Assembly (NCBI GenBank): GCA_022828145.1
Contig: JAJEJA010000093.1
Location: forward strand, 1-64,000
Reading direction: 5' to 3'
Length of the DNA stretch: 64,000 nt
Source: Candidatus Poribacteria bacterium
GTDB taxonomy: Bacteria; Poribacteria; WGA-4E; WGA-3G
The translations under genes and the position numbers were made by a program. Under the pieces are notes generated by a model. That model saw only the letters and a program-made list of their open reading frames with translations. It was not told the DNA's origin and made no database searches. Below, in pieces: positions 36,446 to 44,918 of this stretch (positions within the stretch are counted from its first letter, which is position 1; each line of letters opens with the position of its first letter).

Positions 36446-37648
36446 TTACAATAACCTTTGATACACATTCATAATTTTTTCATAGTGAATGTCAGCATTA
36501 AACTCGGTTTCCACTTTTTTTCGGGCTGCTTTTCCCATTTCAATCGCTTCTGTTTTATTTTCGGACATCCATAGTAAACGGTCACGTAATTGCTCAGGTT
36601 CTTTAGGCGGTACAAGAAATCCATTAACCTCATTGTCAATTAATTCTGGAATTCCCCCAATCGTCGTGCCAATGACAGGTTTACCATAGGCAAAGGATTC
36701 CAAAATAGACATAGGGCAGTTTTCATACCATTCTGATGGTAGAACTGTGCATAGACTATTCAGAATTAAATCACGGAGTTCATCTCCACTTTTAAAACCT
36801 AAGAGATGGATATGTTCGCATGCGTTTTCATCCAGCATCTTCTGAACTTCAGGCGTAGCTTCACCTTCACCTGCGATATAGAGAGGAATATGTTTGAGTG
36901 GCATTGCAGCCTCTATCAAAGACAGTATCCCCTTGCTTCTATCTATCCTTCCGAAGTAAAGCACGTAATCTCCTCCAGCGTAATTCGCTGGAAAATCTGA
37001 TACATCTGTAAAGTTATGAACTGTAGAGATCTTATCTTTTGGTACCCCCATCTGTATCATCTTTTTTCGGTGAAAATTTGACACAGAAATAAAGTGATCA
37101 AACTTATCAACTGAGCCGAGAAGCCGTGATACATAGGATTCTGTAACACTCAACGCAGTCCGGGACAATTTACCTCTATTGCACCGCTTCGGTAGTGCGC
37201 GTATAAAGTGTTTACCTGCACACGCTTCGCAAATCTGTTCGCTTGTTAAATGCGTTGCTACTGGACACGTTAATTTATAATCGTGAAGTGTCTGAATAAG
37301 CGGGATTCCTGCTTTTTTAACGCTACTTAGTATTGAAGCAGTTAACTTGCCATGGTAGATATGAAAATGTGCAATATCCACAGTTGTATTTTCTAATAAA
37401 CGTCGAATTGATTTAACCGCATCTCGAGAATAAACAAAACGTAGAAGATCAAGCGGTCCAGGATTTTCAAAATCCGCACCCCGTGGAAAATACTGCTCCC
37501 ATTCTGTAGGTTCATTCTTTGGACTCGCAGCAGTAAATGGAATAACGTTGTGCCCATGTTTTCGCAGCAGTTCTCCCAAAGTGAAAAAATATCTGTCAGA
37601 CCCCCCCCGAACATAATGATTCTGAGAGATTTTCAGAACTGTCAACAT
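36446..37648 (-). CDS. Glycosyltransferase family 4
   Basis: A 400-aa GT-B enzyme. The N-terminal acceptor domain begins VLKISQNHYVRGGSDRYF and includes LHDYKLTCPV, seen in capsule GT4 enzymes. The C-terminal donor domain has FGRIDRSKGI, GEGEATPE and the retaining-GT4 EX7E motif in PSEWYENCPMSILESFAYG. It is cytoplasmic and adds a sugar to the growing lipid-linked unit. Its neighbours are the Rpn remnant downstream and the beta-helix lipoprotein 6 bp upstream. Donor sugar unknown. Confidence 0.9.
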   Translation of the reverse strand: MLTVLKISQNHYVRGGSDRYFFTLGELLRKHGHNVIPFTAASPKNEPTEWEQYFPRGADFENPGPLDLLRFVYSRDAVKSIRRLLENTTVDIAHFHIYHGKLTASILSSVKKAGIPLIQTLHDYKLTCPVATHLTSEQICEACAGKHFIRALPKRCNRGKLSRTALSVTESYVSRLLGSVDKFDHFISVSNFHRKKMIQMGVPKDKISTVHNFTDVSDFPANYAGGDYVLYFGRIDRSKGILSLIEAAMPLKHIPLYIAGEGEATPEVQKMLDENACEHIHLLGFKSGDELRDLILNSLCTVLPSEWYENCPMSILESFAYGKPVIGTTIGGIPELIDNEVNGFLVPPKEPEQLRDRLLWMSENKTEAIEMGKAARKKVETEFNADIHYEKIMNVYQRLL

Positions 37649-37654
37649 AATTCA

Positions 37655-38548
37655 TCACTCCCGAAAACCAGCGTCCTCAAGACGGAATTGAGAAATCGGT
37701 TGATATGTGACTGTACCGAGGACTTTCGCTATAATATCTGTATCCTTAACATCAAGAATGACCTTGTCAATTTCGTCTTGAATGACCGTACCCCACCAGT
37801 TGTTAGAGATGTTATAGTCAAATTTTACATTGAGCCTGAATCCGTAATTATTCCGCTCAAAATTATTGTATTCAATAATGGACTGTACATTTTCACACCA
37901 AATACCGACATCATTGTTCGTAAAGTTATTATACTCAATACGTGGACGGTTCTGTCTGCCGAGGGTATAAATACCAACTTCATTATCGTGAATGTCATTA
38001 TATTGGATTTTAGAGTTACTACCGTCTAACGTAATTGCTGTCTTATTATTTTGGAACACACAATCAATTACAGTTGGTGAAGCCGTATCTATATCAAGCG
38101 CACTATCAGCATATTCAATCACTGCGCCTCTCACAAAACTATCTATATCGTGGGTGTGATCATAAAGAATACCTATCCAATCTCCAGAATCAGGGTTGGA
38201 TTTGTCGGACGTTAGTGTTACCCACTCATCTAACACAACTTCTGATATAGGCGTACCGATTTTCAATGTTCCCCTAACTTTGATCTGAGCATCTCGCCCA
38301 AATTCTACGGTAGTTCCAGGTAGTATCTCAAGTATCACATCAGGTGGGATCTCTAAAACACCCTCAACCTTATACACCTTGTCTGCAGACCAAGTGGTAT
38401 CTTCAGAAAGAACAGAGTCTACAATATCAACGACAGAATCCTTATCTGTTCCGTTCACAGCATTGGGTGAATCTTCACAACCGCAAAAAGCATAGCAGAA
38501 ACAGAGAAAAAATGTAAATGTAACTATTTTAAAAATTTGTAATTTCAT
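37655..38548 (-). CDS. Lipoprotein with right-handed beta-helix (PbH1/NosD-like) repeats
   Basis: A 297-aa lipoprotein with lipobox FCGC (Cys24) after a hydrophobic signal. An N-terminal beta-rich part (VYKVEGVLEIPPDVILEILPGTTVE) is followed by repeated N-rich coils of about 22 residues (IQYNDIHDNEVGIYT, IEYNNFTNNDVGIWC, IEYNNFERNNYGFRL), the mark of parallel beta-helix proteins that bind or cleave polysaccharides. It ends shortly after NNWWGT, a frequent NosD-type end motif. It is 6 bp upstream of the GT4 gene. Confidence 0.82.
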   Translation of the reverse strand: MKLQIFKIVTFTFFLCFCYAFCGCEDSPNAVNGTDKDSVVDIVDSVLSEDTTWSADKVYKVEGVLEIPPDVILEILPGTTVEFGRDAQIKVRGTLKIGTPISEVVLDEWVTLTSDKSNPDSGDWIGILYDHTHDIDSFVRGAVIEYADSALDIDTASPTVIDCVFQNNKTAITLDGSNSKIQYNDIHDNEVGIYTLGRQNRPRIEYNNFTNNDVGIWCENVQSIIEYNNFERNNYGFRLNVKFDYNISNNWWGTVIQDEIDKVILDVKDTDIIAKVLGTVTYQPISQFRLEDAGFRE

Positions 38549-38594
38549 ATTGAAAGTTTGTTGTAATTAGAATGGTTAATCTTCATTTAGGATT

Positions 38595-41159
38595 CTATAG
38601 TCTCGGATCAACTGTTTCGCTTTCAAGTGCTAAAACACCAAACACACATTCATGGACTTTGGATAAGGGTTCATAGTTAACAAAACGTTCTAATGCTTCA
38701 ACACCCAATGCAAACTCCCGTATAGCCAATGAGCGTTTTTTAGATAGACCTCTGGATTTGAGTCGTTCTAAATTATGGCGTAAAGTGTATTCAGGTCCAT
38801 AGATGATACGCAGGTATTCACGTCCTCTACATTTGACAGCGGGTTGCACTATCCCTCGCTTACCTTTAGCAACGAAATCGTAAGGTTTTATGACAATGCC
38901 TTCACCACCACTTTCAGTGAGCTTTTCCCACTGTTGTGTAGCATCCGTTTCGCTTATAGGGTCAGACAGGTCAACTGTGTCATAAGATGTTGCAAACAGT
39001 AGATCATTATCATCATTTTGAGACAGTTTTTTAAGCATCTCCATGTGCCACTGATGGTCTTTATCAAAATAGACTTTACCTTCGGTCGCTAACAGATGAA
39101 AAGGCGCAAGTTTCAGATCCGTGATAGTTTTTACTTGCCAACAGTACCGTCTATAGGCTTCAGTATATCCTTTGACAGATGCTGCGCGTTCCTGAAACAC
39201 ATCCAGCATTTTCTTCACACTTACACCGCGTTGCTCAGTGGACATCAACGATGTAATTGCCTCGTCAACAGCAACCTGAGCAGATGCTGCAACCGGTGCA
39301 TATTGCTGTCGTAATAACTCCTGTGCTTTAACTGACCACGGCATTAACTCACAATCAAGACATAACCAATCTGTATTCAAGGATTCCCATAATCCCGCTT
39401 TATCAGCTGCATTCTTCACGCGTGTCAACAGTTCTGTTTCCACAGAGACATCGTCAAAAAATGGTCTACCGGTGCGTGTGTAGCAAGTGCCAATTGTCTC
39501 TACAGAAATACCGAATCGTTTCTTAGCAGATTCTGTATCCCGACAGACGACAACGATTGCCCGTGAACCCATGTGTTTCTCTTGCCAAATTACTTTTGAT
39601 ACACCTTGATTACGATAGTATGTAAATGCTTCTGTTGGATGTTCAAGTAGATCAGCCGCTTTTGACGTTTCACAGGGTGACATCGTCGGTGGCAGATAGA
39701 TTAACCACTTCGGGTCGACGGCGAAACGACTCATCACCTCAAGTGCGTTGACAGTATTCTCTTCACGAATGGTTACATTGTGGTTGAGACGGGTACTGAT
39801 AATACGTTTTCCAATGACATCATTTATGTTTAGAATACCGTCATCAATATGTTTTTGTGTGGCAGACGTTCTGCTTGATTCATCAATTAGCGGTTTGGCA
39901 GGTTCATAATAGGTGCTGTGCGCGGGAACAGATTCAAGTTCTCTTTCAGGATATCGCAATGCCGTCAAATGCCCTCCAAAAACGCAGCCTGTATCAACAT
40001 TGATGGTGCGATTAATCCATTGCGGTTCTGGAACCGGTGTATGTCCATATACAACAGTTGCCGTTCCTCTATATTCTTCTGCCCAATTAAGCCGTTCAGG
40101 CAGACCGAATTCATCTGTTTCTCCTGTCGTTTCACCGTAGAGTGCAAACTCTCTAACACGTCCGGATGCTCTACCTTGCATCTCCTGCTTCATACCAGCA
40201 TGTGCCACGACCAACTTTGCATCATCAAGAACATAATGACTGATTAAGCCCTCAATAAAATCAGCAACCTGTGACCTAAATTCTTCCGATTCTTTTTCTA
40301 ATTGAGACATAGATTCTGCTAATCCGTGGGTCCTATTAACATTCTTACCGCGTAATGCTCTGGCAAGTTTTACATCATGATTTCCCGGAACACAGATCGC
40401 AACACCGTTCTTGTGCATATCCATTACTATTCGCAGCACTTCAGCAACCTTTGGACCTCGGTCTACATAATCGCCAACAAAAACGACTTTCCTACCATCT
40501 GGATGGGAAATAGACATCTTCCCATCAGTCTCTATTCTAATATCATATCCTAAATTTTGTAGTAATTCAAGAAGTTCATCATAACAACCGTGTATATCCC
40601 CAATAATGTCAAAAGGACCGTGTTCATCTGTTCGGTTAGTCCATAGTTGTTGGCGTTCTATCCTCGCAGATTCCACTTGCTCTGGTGAGGAAAGGACATA
40701 GACGAAGTTTCTGAAACCTTCGCGTTTTAGACCACGCAACGACCTTCTGAGTTGACTGATCTGTCTGCGAATTACATCGGGTCTTATATCTCTGTCAGGT
40801 CTTCCTTCGTTTCGTTCTTGACAAATTTTGGATGGTAGATTAAAAACAATGGCAGCTGTCAGGTAATGATATTTTCGTGCTAATGCTTGTAAAGTTTTGC
40901 GTGCATCTGCTTGCACATTTGTAGCATCAATAACAGTCAGTTTTCCTGCTGACAGTCGTTTAGCAGCGATGAAGTGTAGGACATCAAACGCGTCTTTTGT
41001 TGCCGCTTGATCGGTCTCATCGTCAGAAACAATACCTCTACAGAAATCTGAAGATAGAATTTCTGTCGGTTTAAAATGTTGTTGTGCAAAAGTCGACTTT
41101 CCAGAACCTGAAGGACCGATGAGAATTACAAGTGATGGATCAGGGATATTGATATGCAT
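38595..41159 (-). CDS. pnkp: Polynucleotide kinase-phosphatase-ligase (bacterial Pnkp, RNA repair)
   Basis: An 854-aa RNA end-healing and sealing enzyme with three domains: 5'-OH kinase (Walker A GPSGSGKS, K21), metallophosphatase removing 2',3'-cyclic and 3' phosphates (DIHGCYD with D188 and H190, GDYVDRGP, GNHD), and adenylyltransferase/ligase (KHMGSR with nucleophile K528). Length and K21 match the Clostridium thermocellum enzyme (from memory). Bacterial Pnkp needs Hen1 to ligate and yields 2'-O-methylated, cleavage-resistant RNA. hen1 is upstream, but an Rpn cassette lies between them. Confidence 0.95.
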   Translation of the reverse strand: MHINIPDPSLVILIGPSGSGKSTFAQQHFKPTEILSSDFCRGIVSDDETDQAATKDAFDVLHFIAAKRLSAGKLTVIDATNVQADARKTLQALARKYHYLTAAIVFNLPSKICQERNEGRPDRDIRPDVIRRQISQLRRSLRGLKREGFRNFVYVLSSPEQVESARIERQQLWTNRTDEHGPFDIIGDIHGCYDELLELLQNLGYDIRIETDGKMSISHPDGRKVVFVGDYVDRGPKVAEVLRIVMDMHKNGVAICVPGNHDVKLARALRGKNVNRTHGLAESMSQLEKESEEFRSQVADFIEGLISHYVLDDAKLVVAHAGMKQEMQGRASGRVREFALYGETTGETDEFGLPERLNWAEEYRGTATVVYGHTPVPEPQWINRTINVDTGCVFGGHLTALRYPERELESVPAHSTYYEPAKPLIDESSRTSATQKHIDDGILNINDVIGKRIISTRLNHNVTIREENTVNALEVMSRFAVDPKWLIYLPPTMSPCETSKAADLLEHPTEAFTYYRNQGVSKVIWQEKHMGSRAIVVVCRDTESAKKRFGISVETIGTCYTRTGRPFFDDVSVETELLTRVKNAADKAGLWESLNTDWLCLDCELMPWSVKAQELLRQQYAPVAASAQVAVDEAITSLMSTEQRGVSVKKMLDVFQERAASVKGYTEAYRRYCWQVKTITDLKLAPFHLLATEGKVYFDKDHQWHMEMLKKLSQNDDNDLLFATSYDTVDLSDPISETDATQQWEKLTESGGEGIVIKPYDFVAKGKRGIVQPAVKCRGREYLRIIYGPEYTLRHNLERLKSRGLSKKRSLAIREFALGVEALERFVNYEPLSKVHECVFGVLALESETVDPRL

Positions 41160-41195
41160 AGAGGTATCGTCCGCACCAATTGAATATATAAAAGC

Positions 41196-41261
41196 GAGTT
41201 GCTTTTCTGATATTCAAGCTTATCTGATTATTGTATCAGAATCTGTCAGATAAAGCAACTC
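41196..41261. repeat. 66-bp inverted repeat upstream of pnkp
   Basis: GAGTTGCTTT (41196-41205) pairs perfectly with AAAGCAACTC (41252-41261), and inner parts (TCTGATA / TATCAGA and TCTGTCAGA) can extend the stem. It sits 37 bp before the pnkp start codon. It may be a terminator/attenuator for transcription from the Rpn gene or a small mobile hairpin. Confidence 0.6.
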
Positions 41262-41279
41262 CGATTAAGGGTGGGGGTG

Positions 41280-41407
41280 TGTAAAGTTTTTGCACTCTTA
41301 TTGTCAGAATCGCGGATTACGCGGAGGACACCCCAGTTAACATAGCTGGCACAAAAGGGGTTTCTGGAGCATTATATGACTTTGATCGGCTACAAAGAAG
41401 CACAATA
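41280..41407. repeat. Direct repeat flanking the Rpn cassette, downstream copy
   Basis: Blocks TGTAAAGT, GAATCGCGGA, GGAGGACACC, GGAGCATTATATGACT and GGCTACAAAGAAGCACAAT occur in the same order and orientation at 42405-42503 on the other side of the Rpn gene. This copy has about 28 extra bases in the middle. Confidence 0.7.
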
Positions 41408-41453
41408 TGGCAGAATGTGCTTCTGTTCAAGGTGATATATGGATTGGTATTTA

Positions 41454-42347
41454 TTACTTACCGTTCTTTGAAAAGTCAATGTCCTCAAACGTTTCTGCGG
41501 TGAGGACTTGGTCAAACAGATCATCAAGGTGGGCAAGGTCATCTATAGCCGAAATCTCATTGAGAACAGTGTCTGACTTCTCAGCAAACCGATACTGTAC
41601 TATTTTGAGAACGTCTGTACGTTTCTCGTTGATTCTACCTTCTTCAATCCCTTGTTGTCTGCCGCGTTGTATCACGGCTTCGTAAACAGGTGATTCTCTC
41701 ATAAGTGCCTCCAGTTTACCATCCTGAAAAAATTCAGATGGATGAATTAAACCCCCAAATACAGAGAGGGCATATAATAACGTACCCCGGGTACGGCTGT
41801 CTACCGGTGCAGCCTTCGTCGTTTCTATACACCTCTCAATCCATGCTTTAGGTGTGGTACCTGTAGGGGGTCTCATCAAAGGTGTAAATGGTAACAAACC
41901 AACATTACCCGGATCCAAATATGACTCGCCTTCTAACTCGTAGACCCTAATCACATTATACGTAAACCGCAACCCTCCGATGCCTTCATCTCCATACGTA
42001 TAATGTCCGGGGTCATTTTGTCCCGCAGGGGGTCGGAGGTAGAAGACCGTGGAATAGACGTTCATCTCATACTGGTGGACGAGATAACTTACATACGCCA
42101 GCATCCGTAGTGGCATCGGTTTATCCCGACTCTCCTCAGTTTGTGCTTCTATATGTAGGATTGCCTCTTCATCTCTATCAGGCAGCGAGACACGAAACGT
42201 CAGATCACTGTGATGTAACTTCACCGTAGGTTGCTCAGTGTTCAGAGAGTCCCTCACTATCACTTGTTCTGTAGTTAGAGCCACCGCTGCAAGTTGGTTG
42301 GGCGAGTATTCTCCTAAATGTTTGAATAGTTCATCATAATGTTCCAT
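41454..42347 (-). CDS. Rpn-family recombination-promoting nuclease / PD-(D/E)XK transposase-like protein
   Basis: A 297-aa protein of the Rpn/YhgA-like (PD-(D/E)XK nuclease family transposase) group. The N-terminal nuclease region has DLTFRVSLPD (acidic residue) followed by EAILHIEAQTE, where the E-x-Q stands in for the usual E-x-K. A C-terminal tail EGRINEKRTDVLKIVQYRF ends with a short helical region. Such proteins cut DNA and promote recA-independent recombination. It lies between hen1 and pnkp, flanked by imperfect direct repeats. The C-terminal end recurs at 36038-36418. Confidence 0.82.
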   Translation of the reverse strand: MEHYDELFKHLGEYSPNQLAAVALTTEQVIVRDSLNTEQPTVKLHHSDLTFRVSLPDRDEEAILHIEAQTEESRDKPMPLRMLAYVSYLVHQYEMNVYSTVFYLRPPAGQNDPGHYTYGDEGIGGLRFTYNVIRVYELEGESYLDPGNVGLLPFTPLMRPPTGTTPKAWIERCIETTKAAPVDSRTRGTLLYALSVFGGLIHPSEFFQDGKLEALMRESPVYEAVIQRGRQQGIEEGRINEKRTDVLKIVQYRFAEKSDTVLNEISAIDDLAHLDDLFDQVLTAETFEDIDFSKNGK

Positions 42348-42404
42348 GATGAGTATTATACACTATATTAAGGAAAATATCAAGGAGATGCTTTGCGAGG
42401 GGTA

Positions 42405-42503
42405 TGTAAATATTTTGTCACTCTATTTGTCTGAATCGCGGAGGACACGGGAGGTTTTTCTGGAACATTATATGACTCTGATTGGCTACAAAGAAGCACA
42501 ATC
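42405..42503. repeat. Direct repeat flanking the Rpn cassette, upstream copy
   Basis: This is the partner of 41280-41407: TGTAAATATTTTGTCACTCT, GAATCGCGGAGGACAC, GGAACATTATATGACTC and GGCTACAAAGAAGCACAATC. It runs into the 30/31-bp tandem repeats. The rest of 42348-42404 shows nothing. Confidence 0.7.
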
Positions 42504-42577
42504 AAGGATGAATGTGCTACAAAGAAGCACAATCTAACAGAATGTGCTACAAAGAAGCACAATCAAGGATGAATGTG
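42486..42577. repeat. Three tandem 30/31-bp repeats (family C)
   Basis: Units start at 42486, 42517 and 42547. Each reads CTACAAAGAAGCACAATC, then 6-7 variable bases (AAGGAT or TAACA), then GAATGTG. GTGCT and AGCAC inside the unit form a small hairpin. Related units lie at 41390-41420, 46845-46883 (opposite strand) and 62733-62790 (opposite strand). Confidence 0.85.
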
Positions 42578-42629
42578 CTACATCTGTTGAAGATTTCTTA
42601 TAAGTTATCAAGCAGTAACAATTTGATCC

Positions 42630-44024
42630 TCATACAGATTGCGCTTCAAACACTGCCATCTGTGTAGGCGCACCTATGTTTTCTTCGGTTTCTCCTATTG
42701 GGTAAAACTTAACACTATAACTGAAACGATCAGATACTTTAGAACCCCATGATTCAAACTCTTCACGGGTCCACTCAAAACGGTGATCCCTATGGCGTAA
42801 CTTACCAACTGGTAGATTCTCAAACTGGACATTATATTCTACATTTGGTGTTGTCAATACAACTATTTGGGGACGCGCATATTCAAACAATACCCTTTCG
42901 AAAGATGTAAGTCGTCCTATATCCAAATGCTCAATTACTTCAATTACAGCAGCTGCCTCATAGCCTTGCAAGCGATCGTCTCTGTAGCAGAGCGAACCTT
43001 GCATCAACGTTATACGTTCCGTCTGTCTGTCTGGCAACCTATCTAAACGCAACCTCTGATGTGCTATTTTCAGTGTTTGATGCGAAACATCGATGCCGAC
43101 TATCTCTTCAAACTGTTTATCTGCCATCAGTTTACGTAAGAGTTTCCCTTCACCACAACCTAAATCCAGAACGCGTTTTGCCCCTGACTGTTTCATGAGC
43201 TCTACTGCTTTCGTGAGACGAAGTTCGTTTAGTCCAATCCTCTTTTCAATCTTCTCTTCCTCCTGAATTACGTCAATCTCCTCCTCATCCGTATCACCGA
43301 AATGCCTCAATACGTGCTGGGTTAATTTTCGTTGATGTTTAAGGTAACGACTGACGATCTGTTCCTGCTCTGGATGTTCAGAAAGCCAACCTTCTCCATG
43401 TTTCAATAGTTTTTCGATTTCTGCATCAGCAACCCAATAGTGTTTCTCATCGTCAAGCACGGGGATAAGTACATAGAGATGTGATAGCAGTTCGCTGAGA
43501 CAACATGTTTTCTCAAGCGTAACACTATAATAGCGACTCTCTCCCCACTCAGGAAATTGAGAATCTAACTGGTATCGGTGTGTATCAACCCGATAACCGA
43601 GTGGTTCAAAGAGTTTTCGTAGGAATCTTTCACCCCCACGACACGGTAAGGTAGGCAACTTTACTGTCAGAGGTATAGTCGTTTTCACAAGTTCGGGACG
43701 GTCTTTACATTTTCCAGATAAAGCAGTACCAAAAACCTTAGCAATAGCAACACTCATGAAGGATGAAGCAACATACGGACGGTCATTAACATATTCCGCT
43801 AATGTAAGACTATCTCTACTTCGACTGTACTGTCTTCGCACAAGTCCAACTGAATCAATTTCAAGCAATAGACACACAGTACATCTCTCAGGAGATGCTT
43901 CAGGATAGAATACATGTGCTTGTCCAAAGGCAACATCAAAGGATTGTAACCTATCTGGATGTTTGTGCAGCAAGAATCCAAGGTCTGTTGCGGGGGAATG
44001 TGTTGTGGAGATTGTCAGAAGCAT
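42630..44024 (-). CDS. hen1: Hen1 3'-terminal RNA ribose 2'-O-methyltransferase
   Basis: A 464-aa protein: an N-terminal domain beginning MLLTISTTHSPATDLGFLLHK, typical of bacterial Hen1 and needed to activate Pnkp ligase, and a C-terminal SAM methyltransferase (VLDLGCGEGKLL, 285-296). The Mn-binding residues E362, E365, H366 (EVIEH) and H414 (HRDHRFEW) match, at a constant offset of four, the E366/E369/H370/H418 set recalled for C. thermocellum Hen1. It marks the 3' terminal 2'-OH at breaks before sealing. It is the first gene of the minus-strand block. Confidence 0.95.
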   Translation of the reverse strand: MLLTISTTHSPATDLGFLLHKHPDRLQSFDVAFGQAHVFYPEASPERCTVCLLLEIDSVGLVRRQYSRSRDSLTLAEYVNDRPYVASSFMSVAIAKVFGTALSGKCKDRPELVKTTIPLTVKLPTLPCRGGERFLRKLFEPLGYRVDTHRYQLDSQFPEWGESRYYSVTLEKTCCLSELLSHLYVLIPVLDDEKHYWVADAEIEKLLKHGEGWLSEHPEQEQIVSRYLKHQRKLTQHVLRHFGDTDEEEIDVIQEEEKIEKRIGLNELRLTKAVELMKQSGAKRVLDLGCGEGKLLRKLMADKQFEEIVGIDVSHQTLKIAHQRLRLDRLPDRQTERITLMQGSLCYRDDRLQGYEAAAVIEVIEHLDIGRLTSFERVLFEYARPQIVVLTTPNVEYNVQFENLPVGKLRHRDHRFEWTREEFESWGSKVSDRFSYSVKFYPIGETEENIGAPTQMAVFEAQSV

Positions 44025-44082
44025 GTCAAGGCATCTTTATTTTTTGAGTATTAGATGATTCGGTTTCAATTATATCTGTTGA

Positions 44083-44098
44083 TTGACACTTCTGTCAA
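44083..44098. promoter_or_regulatory. Perfect 16-bp palindrome between hen1 and sod
   Basis: TTGACACTTCTGTCAA has 6-bp perfect arms around CTTC. It lies in the 171-bp divergent region between hen1 (-) and the superoxide dismutase gene (+), a natural place for an operator. No regulator gene is adjacent, so function is only suggested. Confidence 0.3.
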
Positions 44099-44134
44099 GT
44101 TTATTGTAGTGAGAGTATTAAGAAAAAAACCTGC

Positions 44135-44164
44135 TTGACATATATAGTCAAAATTTGCTAAAAT
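44135..44164 (+). promoter_or_regulatory. Sigma-70-like promoter of the superoxide dismutase gene
   Basis: TTGACA at 44135-44140 and TAAAAT at 44159-44164, separated by 18 bp, with the sod ATG 32 bp downstream and a GAGGAGA ribosome binding site at 44184-44190. Confidence 0.6.
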
Positions 44165-44195
44165 TTAGAACAAATCGACACGTTGAGGAGAACTT

Positions 44196-44909
44196 ATGAA
44201 CCGTAGAAACTTTTTAATTTCAGGAAGCACAGCATTAGCAGGAGTTTTACTAACTGCCAATCCATTACGATTGTACGCTAATGCTGACGACGCACATGAA
44301 TATAAACTTCCGAAATTACCGTATAAGTACGATGCACTTGAACCGCATATTGACAAACGCACGATGGAGATTCATTATAGCAAACACCATCAAGGTTATG
44401 TCAATAAACTCAACGCTGCAATAGCAGATTACCACGATTTATCTGAAATGTCTATTGAGAATTTGCTACGCAATATTGAAAAAGTGCCGATGAAAATACG
44501 GCAAGCAGTCATCAATAGCGGTGGCGGACATGCTAACCATACCCTGTTCTGGAACACCATGATTTCTGATGGCACGGAACTTTCAGGTAAAGTTGCCGAA
44601 GCACTTCAAACAACCTTCGGATCACTCAAGAGTGCCAAAGAGAAATTTGCTACTACAGCAAAAACACACTTCGGGTCTGGGTGGGCTTGGCTTGTCGTTG
44701 ATGACAAGAAAAAGCTGCAGATTTACGCAACGAAGAATCAGGACAGTCCTTTGATGGAAGGACATACACCCCTCCTCGGACTTGATGTTTGGGAACATGC
44801 ATATTACCTAAAATACCAGAACAAACGTGGTGATTATGTTGATGCATGGAACAACGTTGTCAATTGGAAACAGGTTAACCTCAATTACGTTGAAGCAATG
44901 AAAGCGTAG
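44196..44909 (+). CDS. Fe/Mn superoxide dismutase with Tat-like signal
   Basis: A 237-aa iron/manganese superoxide dismutase. The metal ligands are H60 (IHYSKHH), H115 (GGHANHTLFW), D197 and H201 (LDVWEHAYYL). Unlike the usual cytoplasmic enzyme it has about 30 extra N-terminal residues with NRRNFLISGS and a hydrophobic core, a twin-arginine signal, so it should act outside the cytoplasm. It has a good promoter and ribosome binding site. The following molybdoenzyme gene begins 9 bp later and also carries a Tat signal. Confidence 0.92.
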   Translation: MNRRNFLISGSTALAGVLLTANPLRLYANADDAHEYKLPKLPYKYDALEPHIDKRTMEIHYSKHHQGYVNKLNAAIADYHDLSEMSIENLLRNIEKVPMKIRQAVINSGGGHANHTLFWNTMISDGTELSGKVAEALQTTFGSLKSAKEKFATTAKTHFGSGWAWLVVDDKKKLQIYATKNQDSPLMEGHTPLLGLDVWEHAYYLKYQNKRGDYVDAWNNVVNWKQVNLNYVEAMKA

Positions 44910-44918
44910 GTGGTGACA

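Noticed and set aside
42380-42562. 60-codon minus-strand frame with repeated CFFVAHS
   Set aside because: It is the translation of the 30/31-bp tandem repeats.
42486-42577. Possible CRISPR array
   Set aside because: Only three units with 6-7-bp alternating spacers and no cas genes; it is a simple tandem repeat found at several other places.
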